Positions 7,407 to 11,798 of a stretch of DNA of 11,798 nt are shown in pieces. The position numbers and the translations under genes were made by a program. Numbering within the stretch: the first letter of the stretch is position 1; the number at the start of each line of letters is the position of its first letter. The stretch spans positions 1-11,798 of the forward strand of contig JBFWTJ010000107.1 of the NCBI GenBank assembly GCA_050247895.1. The letters run 5' to 3'. The notes under the pieces were generated by a model. The model did not search any database. It was not told the DNA's origin and was given only the letters and a program-made list of their open reading frames with translations. This stretch comes from CAVPEW01 sp050247895. Its GTDB lineage: Bacteria > Actinomycetota > Acidimicrobiia > Acidimicrobiales > VFJN01.

Positions 7407-7430
7407 CTGAGAACCTGCCGGGAATCTCAG
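7407..7430 (-). promoter_or_regulatory. Inverted repeat upstream of export operon: operator or terminator candidate
   Basis: CTGAGA (7407-7412) and TCTCAG (7425-7430) form a perfect 6-bp inverted repeat with a 12-nt spacer. It lies 13 nt past the RidA-gene stop and 65 nt before the DUF5666-gene start. On the minus strand the same stretch also holds TTCCC and TTCTC in direct orientation 11 nt apart, the phasing used by many OmpR-type response regulators. It could therefore be an operator for the export operon or a weak terminator for the RidA transcript. No convincing -10 box is visible in this 101-nt gap. Confidence 0.35.
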
Positions 7431-7443
7431 GTGGGCGCGACCC

Positions 7444-7818
7444 TCAGCCGGACGGCACCTCGGCGATCGCCTCGATCTCGACCAGGGCGTCGGGGTTGGG
7501 CAGCCCGGCCACGATGGTCGTGCGGGCCGGGACGGCCACCCCGGCCGGGAACGCCGCGGCGTAGGCCGCGTTGAAGCCGGCGAAGGCGCTCCGCTCGGTG
7601 AGGATGGCGTTCACCTTGCGGATCGAGGCCACCGTGCCGCCGGCGGACTCGACGACGCCCAGGACGTTCTGCATCGTGATGGCCGTCTGCTCGCCGATGT
7701 CCGCCCCGGTCACCACGCCGTCGCGCAGGGCGATCTGGCCCGAGACGAAGACGAGGTCGCCGGCCCGCCGGAACGGCGAGAGGGGGATGCCGGGGCTGGT
7801 GGCCGCGGTGTCGGTCAT
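7444..7818 (-). CDS. RidA/YjgF/YER057c/UK114-family enamine/imine deaminase
   Basis: This 124-residue protein has the typical RidA length. Family features are LVFVSGQIALRDG (22-34), QTAITMQNVLGVVESAGG (44-61), KVNAILTE, FNAAYAAAF (82-90), PARTTIVAGLP with the catalytic-type R99, and VEIEAIA with E114. Archetypal RidA hydrolyses reactive enamines/imines to keto products and ammonia, and RidA paralogues (RutC type) work in degradation pathways. The usual N-terminal GPY motif is replaced by SPF (14-16), so the active-site tyrosine is a phenylalanine here, suggesting a specialised subfamily. I chose ATG 7818 over a much earlier in-frame start because GGGAGGA lies just before it and the family begins there. 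It is 31 nt after the monooxygenase gene, implying the same mRNA. Inferred job: hydrolysing an imine or enamine made by that enzyme. Confidence 0.9.
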   Translation of the reverse strand: MTDTAATSPGIPLSPFRRAGDLVFVSGQIALRDGVVTGADIGEQTAITMQNVLGVVESAGGTVASIRKVNAILTERSAFAGFNAAYAAAFPAGVAVPARTTIVAGLPNPDALVEIEAIAEVPSG

Positions 7819-7849
7819 GGTCCTCCCATGTCGTGGAACCCCGTCGGGT

Positions 7850-9163
7850 TCAGAACTCGTTGAGGTTCTCCCGGAACGTCTTGCCGGAGTACTCGGTGCG
7901 CGCCGCGCCCCGACGCTGGAGGGCGGGCACGAGCCCGTCGCAGATGTCGGCCAGGTAGGAGGGGTGCAGGGACTCCCGGAACTGGAACCCGTCCGCACCG
8001 GTCTCCTCGGCCACCTCGCAGAGCCGGTCGGCCACCGACTCGGCCGTTCCCACGACGGGCAGCGTCATCTTGAGGGCCTCCCGCTCGCCGATGTCGCGTG
8101 GCGTCACCGCCGGGTCCTCGTTCACGTACTGGAAGATCAGCGACTGGGGGTTCCTGGTGACCCCGAGCCGGTCGAGCTGGTCGGCCAGCGGCACGTCGAG
8201 GTCGAGCCGGCCGAAGTCGGTGCCGGTGGCCTGGCTGGCGAAGCCCAACCCCCCGTCGAGGTACGGCCGCGTCTTGGCCCTCTCCTTCAGGACGGCGAAC
8301 CGGGCCTGGGCGATCTCCTCGGTCTCGCCGATGACGGGTTGGACGTTGAACACGAACTTGGGGCGGTCGGGCCGCCCGAGCCGGGCCGCGATGGCGGTCA
8401 CGTCGTCGACGAAGCTCTTCATCCCGACGGTCGAGTTCTGGTTGCCCATGATCACCTCGGCGTTGGCCGCCCCGAAGATCCGGCCCCGGTCGGAGGCACC
8501 GGCCTGGAAGATCACCGGCACGACCTGGGGCGAGGCCGGCATGGGCAGGGGACCCCGCGACCGGTACCACTTCCCCTCGAAGTCGATGTGGCGGACCTTG
8601 GCCGGATCGGCGAACTCCTCGGCCTCCCGGTCGAGCAGGACCGCGTCGGGATCCCAGCTCCGCCAGAGCTGCTTGCACAGCGCGACGTACTCGTCGGCCA
8701 TGTCGTAGCGCTGCTCGGGCGGCGGGAGCGGGACGCCGAAGTTGTCGCCGTCGGACAGGCGGGCGGAGGTCACCACGTTCCATCCGGCCCGCCCGTCGGT
8801 CAGGTGGTCCAGGGCGTTCATCATCCGGGCCAGCAGGAACGGCGGCGTGTAGGTGGACGAGTAGGTCCCGACGACCCCGATGTGCTCGGTGTGCGCGCCG
8901 ATCATGGCCATGATCGGCATCGGGTCGGCCGAGATGCTCTCGTAGCCGCTGCGGATCAGCGGCTCGATCGTGCCCGAGTAGCTGGTGTCGATCGTGGGCT
9001 GGTCGGCGACGAAGATCCCGTCGAAGCAGGCCCGCTCCAGGGTCCGGGCACCGTCGAGGTAGACGTCCTTGCGGCGGAAGTCGTAGCCGGTCCCCCACCG
9101 GGGGTCGAGCCAGCCACGGGGCTGGATGCCGGCGAGGAACCAGAGGAGGTGGAGCTTCTTCAC
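7850..9163 (-). CDS. NtaA/SnaA/DszA-family FMN-dependent monooxygenase
   Basis: This 437-residue, soluble, luciferase-like flavin monooxygenase needs reduced FMN supplied by a separate reductase, and none is encoded in this window. Family markers are the N-terminal KKLHLLWFLAG strand, an ERACFDGIFVAD segment (43-54), PPFLLARMMNALDHLTDGRAGWNVVTS (107-133, with GWNVVTS typical of the NtaA/DszA branch), PVIFQAGASDRGRIFGA (216-232) and a C-terminal GT-AESVADRL-DGFQFRE region (372-397). Length matches the 430-460 typical for nitrilotriacetate, EDTA and dibenzothiophene-sulfone monooxygenases. Members cleave C-N or C-S bonds oxidatively. GTG 9163 overlaps the MFS stop (GTGA), and the protein begins at the conserved strand, so the longer in-frame extension upstream is not real. 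With a transporter before it and RidA after it, a catabolic role on a nitrogenous compound is inferred; substrate unknown. Confidence 0.92.
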   Translation of the reverse strand: MKKLHLLWFLAGIQPRGWLDPRWGTGYDFRRKDVYLDGARTLERACFDGIFVADQPTIDTSYSGTIEPLIRSGYESISADPMPIMAMIGAHTEHIGVVGTYSSTYTPPFLLARMMNALDHLTDGRAGWNVVTSARLSDGDNFGVPLPPPEQRYDMADEYVALCKQLWRSWDPDAVLLDREAEEFADPAKVRHIDFEGKWYRSRGPLPMPASPQVVPVIFQAGASDRGRIFGAANAEVIMGNQNSTVGMKSFVDDVTAIAARLGRPDRPKFVFNVQPVIGETEEIAQARFAVLKERAKTRPYLDGGLGFASQATGTDFGRLDLDVPLADQLDRLGVTRNPQSLIFQYVNEDPAVTPRDIGEREALKMTLPVVGTAESVADRLCEVAEETGADGFQFRESLHPSYLADICDGLVPALQRRGAARTEYSGKTFRENLNEF

Positions 9164-10404
9164 GGCGTCGAGAACCTTTCGTCGGACGGCGGGGTCGAGG
9201 TGACGGCGATCGGCAAGGGGCGCCGGCGGTCGAACGCGGCGCGGAAGGCGACGGCCAGCACGCCCAGGGCGACCATCGAGGCGGCGAAGTACGTGTACAT
9301 GCCGGCGAAGTCGTCCTCGCCCAGGACCGTGGACCCGATCGAGGTGCCCAGCGCGCCGCCGAGGAGCAGGACCGTGGCGAAGAGGCTGACCTCCACGGTC
9401 CGCGCCGCCGGCTCGACGAAGGTCGCCCACGCCTGCATCGGCGTGTGGAGCAGGGCCCAGCCGAAGCCCAGCAGCAGGCAGGCGATCCCGATCGCGACCG
9501 CGGCCGGATCGGTGCGCAGCACGACGAAGGCGCACAGCGACGCGATCGCCCCGATCGCCATCTGGTGCGCGTCGCGGAGCTGGCCCGACCAGCGCCGCAC
9601 CAGCAGGGAGGTCCCCAGCACCGAGGCGCCGTAGAGGCCGAAGAGCACGCCGGACAGGGTCTCGTCGAGCCCGGCCCGCTCGAAGGTGAGCGGGATGAAC
9701 GTGAGGCTGCCGAGCAGCACGGCGCCCTCGGCCAGGCCGATCACCAGCAGGGCCCGGGCCCACGGGCTCCGCCCGACGAGGCGCAGGGAGCGGGCCAGGG
9801 GCGTGCGGACGAGCGGCGGCGTGGCGGGGACGGTCAGCAGGAGGGCGGCGAGCACGAGCGCCATCGCCGCGGTCAGGGCGAAGGCCAACCGCCAGCTGAC
9901 GAAGTCGGCGACCAGGGCACCGACCACCGAGGCCAGCGCGGTCCCCAGGGCCGTCCCGATCATCAGCGCGGCGAGCGGCCGCTGCCGGTGCCGCTCGGCC
10001 ACCACCTCGCCGATGTAGATGATGGCGTTGGGCATCGCGGCGGCGAACCCGGCGCCGACCACGACCCTCGTGGCCAGCAGGGGTACGAACCCCGGGACCA
10101 CGGCGGACAGGAGCCCGGCGACGCCGGCGACGGACAGCGCGACCTGGATCGTGCGGACCCGCCCGACGCGGTCCGACACCAGGCCCCAGACCAGCTGCAT
10201 GGCGGCGTAGGCGGCGAAGTAGCTGCTGGCCAGCAGCGTCGCCTGCTGGATGCTGCGACCGAGGTCGGTGGCGATGAGGCCGATCAGCGGGACCACGATG
10301 AAGCGGTCGAAGGCGCCGGCGAAGGAGGCGCCCTGGAAGATGGCGAGGGCCCGGGCCTGGTGGGGGCTGGGCGACGGGGAGGTTGTGGACGGCTGGTCCG
10401 CCAT
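9160..10404 (-). CDS. MFS transporter (12-TM, DHA1-like)
   Basis: This 414-residue integral membrane transporter of the major facilitator superfamily has a short hydrophilic N-terminus and twelve hydrophobic segments in two halves. TM1 begins near residue 20, the central cytoplasmic loop is at about 196-215, and the last TM ends near 390. The loop after TM2 holds motif A as GLVSDRVGRVRT (74-85). TM1 carries a charged DR pair (33-34) and TM4 a RVVVGAGFAAAMPN stretch (113-126). Whether it imports the monooxygenase substrate or exports a product cannot be decided; the overlap with the oxygenase gene (GTGA) ties it to that pathway. I chose ATG 10404, where AGGAG lies about 12 nt upstream, instead of an in-frame GTG at 10467, which would add 21 polar residues and lie inside an inverted repeat. 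Family secure; direction and substrate unknown. Confidence 0.88.
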   Translation of the reverse strand: MADQPSTTSPSPSPHQARALAIFQGASFAGAFDRFIVVPLIGLIATDLGRSIQQATLLASSYFAAYAAMQLVWGLVSDRVGRVRTIQVALSVAGVAGLLSAVVPGFVPLLATRVVVGAGFAAAMPNAIIYIGEVVAERHRQRPLAALMIGTALGTALASVVGALVADFVSWRLAFALTAAMALVLAALLLTVPATPPLVRTPLARSLRLVGRSPWARALLVIGLAEGAVLLGSLTFIPLTFERAGLDETLSGVLFGLYGASVLGTSLLVRRWSGQLRDAHQMAIGAIASLCAFVVLRTDPAAVAIGIACLLLGFGWALLHTPMQAWATFVEPAARTVEVSLFATVLLLGGALGTSIGSTVLGEDDFAGMYTYFAASMVALGVLAVAFRAAFDRRRPLPIAVTSTPPSDERFSTP

Positions 10405-10432
10405 CGTGGGTGGGTGCTCCTGGTTCGGGTGC

Positions 10433-10449
10433 GGTCCCGCCGCGGGACC
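10433..10449 (-). promoter_or_regulatory. 17-bp palindrome before the MFS gene: operator or terminator hairpin
   Basis: GGTCCCGC-C-GCGGGACC is a perfect 8-bp inverted repeat around one central base. It lies 28 nt upstream of the MFS start and 42 nt past the regulator stop. The one-base centre suits a dimeric DNA-binding protein better than a hairpin loop, so an operator (for example for the YheO-like regulator encoded just upstream) is plausible. It could also be part of a two-hairpin terminator with the repeat at 10462-10485. Confidence 0.45.
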
Positions 10450-10461
10450 CGCGACCTGCCG

Positions 10462-10485
10462 GAGCACCGCGCCGCGGCGGTGCTC
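10462..10485 (-). terminator. Strong hairpin after the regulator gene
   Basis: GAGCACCGC (10462-10470) and GCGGTGCTC (10477-10485) form a perfect 9-bp, GC-rich stem with a 6-nt loop, starting 6 nt beyond the regulator stop. No T-tract follows on the minus strand, as is common for actinobacterial hairpin terminators. It would separate or attenuate transcription between the regulator and the MFS-monooxygenase-RidA genes. Confidence 0.5.
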
Positions 10486-10491
10486 GTCGGG

Positions 10492-11292
10492 TCAGCCTCG
10501 GCGGGTCCTGGCCGAGTCCCGGCTCGGCTGACCGTTCAGTTGGTTGAGGTAGTTGTAGATCGTGTAGCGGGTGACCTGGAGGGCCGCGGCCACGGCGTCG
10601 ACGGACTCCCGGATGAGGAAGATCCCCTGCGCGTCGAGCTGGCCGACCACGGCGACCTTGTGCCGCTTCTTCATGAGCTCGACGGGCACCCCGGCCTGCG
10701 CGACGGCCTTGTCGATGGAGGTGGCGACGAGCTCGTTGACGCTGCGCGGGAAGAACTCCTGGGGCGGTTCGGCCTCGCCCGTGTAGGTCGAGACGACCTC
10801 GTTGAGCAGCTCGGCCGCCGTCCGCCACGCGGTCAGGTCGCGGTTGACGCACAGCACCGCGATCAGCTCGCCGCTCTGGGACTTCACGCCGAAGGTGGTC
10901 GAGTTCCCCTCGTGGCCGTCGGGCAGCTCGGTCCGGTAGTGGTAGACGTCGCGCAGGTTGCCGTTGCGCAGCTGGCGGAGCAGGTAGTCGGTCATCGGGT
11001 CGCCGGGCCGGCGACCCGTCACGTCGCCGTCGATGGCCACGATCGAGTTGGGCAGCTTGCGGACGTCGTGGAGGACCACCTCGGTGTCGCTGCCCAGCAG
11101 GCGCGACAGGGCGGGGACGAGCTGGGCCAGGGCGTGCAGGACGGCGGCGTCGCGCCCGTCGGCGTCCTCCCCCGCCGGCACCGCGGCGATCGCGGCGGCC
11201 GTCGCCGTCGCCGCGGCGACCGAGCCGGCCGGGGCCCGGCGCGCCGAGGCGCTCCGGCGCCCGGCGGCCTGATCGGTTGGCTTGCGTCCCAT
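10492..11292 (-). CDS. YheO-like PAS/HTH transcriptional regulator
   Basis: This 266-residue DNA-binding regulator has an Ala/Arg-rich, probably disordered N-terminus (1-48) and a YheO-like PAS sensor domain (about 50-165). Within it, LGSDTEVVLHDVRKLPNSIVAIDG, the RTELPDG-x-STTFGVKS turn and LIAVLCVNRDLT are characteristic. A C-terminal HTH_22-type domain (about 185-256) carries KKRHKVAVVGQLDAQGIF and SVDAVAAALQVTRYTIYNYL. Regulators of this family (for instance DauR for D-arginine use in Pseudomonas) control catabolic genes in response to a small ligand, so it probably senses the compound handled by the genes downstream. ATG 11292 is backed by a strong GGAGGAG ribosome binding site 6 nt upstream. 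It is followed by two inverted repeats before the MFS gene and preceded by a palindrome that may serve autoregulation. The N-terminal extension is longer than in enterobacterial members. Family call strong; ligand unknown. Confidence 0.9.
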   Translation of the reverse strand: MGRKPTDQAAGRRSASARRAPAGSVAAATATAAAIAAVPAGEDADGRDAAVLHALAQLVPALSRLLGSDTEVVLHDVRKLPNSIVAIDGDVTGRRPGDPMTDYLLRQLRNGNLRDVYHYRTELPDGHEGNSTTFGVKSQSGELIAVLCVNRDLTAWRTAAELLNEVVSTYTGEAEPPQEFFPRSVNELVATSIDKAVAQAGVPVELMKKRHKVAVVGQLDAQGIFLIRESVDAVAAALQVTRYTIYNYLNQLNGQPSRDSARTRRG

Positions 11293-11327
11293 GTTCGCTC
11301 CTCCGTCGCAGTCCGGCGATCCGACCC

Positions 11328-11341
11328 GGCTCCTCGGAGCC
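11328..11341. promoter_or_regulatory. Palindrome upstream of the regulator gene, possible operator
   Basis: GGCTCC (11328-11333) and GGAGCC (11336-11341) are perfect inverted 6-mers separated by two bases, 35 nt before the regulator start. A TAGCGT box on the minus strand (11368-11363) could be a -10 element placing transcription start near 11356, so the palindrome would sit just downstream in the 5' leader, a position suited to autorepression. No good -35 box is seen. Evidence is positional only. Confidence 0.3.
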
Positions 11342-11424
11342 CGTCGGTCCGCACCCGCTGCAACGCTAAGAGAGGCCGGGTGGGAGGCGGTGCAGGGGCA
11401 CGCCCCGCCCGCCACCCGACCTCT

Positions 11425-11443
11425 GCGCGGGCGCGACCCGCGC
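11425..11443 (-). terminator. GC-rich hairpin after the solute-binding protein gene
   Basis: GCGCGGG (11425-11431) and CCCGCGC (11437-11443) form a perfect 7-bp stem with a 5-nt loop, 13 nt past the solute-binding-protein stop. No T-run follows. It probably ends or weakens the incoming transcript before the regulator gene. The rest of the 164-nt gap (11293-11456) holds only the regulator's leader and its candidate control elements. Confidence 0.45.
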
Positions 11444-11456
11444 CGCCTGCAGCCGG

Positions 11457-11798
11457 TCAGTCGGTGAACCACACGTCGTAGAGGAACGGGCGGGCCACGG
11501 AATCGAAGCTGACCCCTTCCAGCCCGCCGTCGAAGGCCAGGATCTGGCGGTAGTCGAAGAGCGGGATCATCCAGCCCTCCTCGATCGACTGGGCCTGGGC
11601 CTCGGCCACCAGCTCGTTGCGCCGGTCCACGTCGAGGACCCCGCGCTGCTCGTCGAGCAGCGCGGCCAGCCCGTTCTCGGCGAGCTGGGCCGTCCCGTCC
11701 GGGTTGTAGAAGTTCAGGTAGGTCCGCAGGACGTCCTGGTCGTTGTCGGTGATGTTGATCATGTAGAGGTCCCAGTCCCGCGAGTCGCGCCGGGCGTT
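11457..11798 (-). CDS. ABC transporter solute-binding protein, SBP_bac_5 family, C-terminal part
   Basis: The frame is open to the right window edge, so only the last 113 residues are present and the start is outside. The visible part begins NARRDSRDWDLYMINITDND and matches the end of peptide/nickel-type (family 5) binding proteins. Typical features are the WDLYM-like strand, a short YNPDGTAQL segment, a helix where DRRNELVAEAQAQSIEEGWMIPLFDYRQIL pairs the 'late-stage helix' with the P-L-F-D strand lining the ligand cleft, and a terminal domain-I strand ending DVWFTD. Full-length members run about 500-600 residues and are lipoproteins in Gram-positive bacteria, delivering oligopeptides or other small molecules to a dedicated permease. 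It is the only uptake component visible; permease and ATPase genes would have to lie outside. It is separated from the regulator gene by a hairpin, so membership of the same pathway is likely but unproven. Confidence 0.85.
   Translation of the reverse strand, partial: NARRDSRDWDLYMINITDNDQDVLRTYLNFYNPDGTAQLAENGLAALLDEQRGVLDVDRRNELVAEAQAQSIEEGWMIPLFDYRQILAFDGGLEGVSFDSVARPFLYDVWFTD

Noticed and set aside
7819..7998. In-frame N-terminal extension of RidA
   Set aside because: It lies within the 3' end of the monooxygenase gene, is not RidA-like, and a good ribosome binding site precedes ATG 7818.
7571..9634. 687-codon plus-strand open frame over RidA, monooxygenase and MFS
   Set aside because: Antisense shadow of three recognisable genes; no motif in its translation.
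9164..10852. Upstream extension of the monooxygenase frame to a 1000-residue protein
   Set aside because: The added part is the MFS gene and part of the regulator gene read in the wrong frame. The family N-terminus begins at GTG 9163, which overlaps the MFS stop.
11395..11406. GGGGC-AC-GCCCC short palindrome
   Set aside because: Short and only GC; expected by chance at this base composition, and without useful position relative to a promoter.
9445..11481. 678-codon plus-strand open frame over the MFS and regulator genes
   Set aside because: Gly/Arg/Gln-rich shadow translation, opposite two genes with strong family signatures.
1..11798. Mobile element, CRISPR array, tRNA or phage genes
   Set aside because: No transposase, integrase, spaced direct repeats or tRNA-like sequence was recognised. 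The Gly/Ser/Ala repeats are coding low complexity inside exported proteins.

Overview
The window looks like chromosomal DNA from a very GC-rich Gram-positive bacterium of the Actinomycetota. Reasons are the strong C/G bias at codon third positions, frequent GTG starts, Ala/Gly/Asp/Val-rich proteins, Thr/Ser/Gly-rich extracytoplasmic linkers and long meaningless open frames on both strands. Acidimicrobiia would fit, but that is an impression only. Every gene I can support (11, two of them cut by the window edges) lies on the minus strand, so the order of transcription is right to left.

Right block, 11798 to 7444: a putative uptake and degradation cluster. It starts with the C-terminus of an ABC peptide/nickel-type (SBP_bac_5) solute-binding protein, followed by a GC-rich hairpin. 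Next come a YheO-type PAS-HTH transcriptional regulator, two strong inverted repeats, a 12-TM MFS transporter, an FMN-dependent monooxygenase of the NtaA/SnaA/DszA family (4-nt overlap with the MFS gene) and a RidA/YjgF-type enamine/imine deaminase. The inferred theme is sensing, import and oxidative C-N (or C-S) cleavage of a small nitrogenous compound, with RidA hydrolysing a reactive imine or enamine product. The substrate is unknown.

Middle block, 7342 to 1214: a compact five-gene export operon. In order it encodes a membrane-anchored protein with two DUF5666-like domains, a HlyD/MacA-type adaptor, a MacB/LolD-type ABC ATPase, a MacB/FtsX-type permease and a second, longer HlyD-type adaptor. 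The first four genes are chained by 1- to 4-nt stop/start overlaps; the last starts 15 nt after the permease stop and has a strong ribosome binding site. Two different adaptors around one MacB-type transporter, in an organism probably lacking a conventional outer membrane, is the notable feature. A short inverted repeat upstream (7407-7430) may be an operator.

Left block, 1046 to 1: a small lipoprotein gene, possibly leaderless, translationally coupled by an ATGA overlap to a secreted protein cut off by the window edge. Both are conserved-looking proteins of unknown function. The last ~140 bases of the secreted-protein gene use noticeably different synonymous codons from the rest of the window.

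No tRNA, rRNA, CRISPR array, transposase, integrase or attachment site was seen. No gene-free stretch exceeds 300 bases; the largest gaps are 1047-1213 and 11293-11456, and both are described below.
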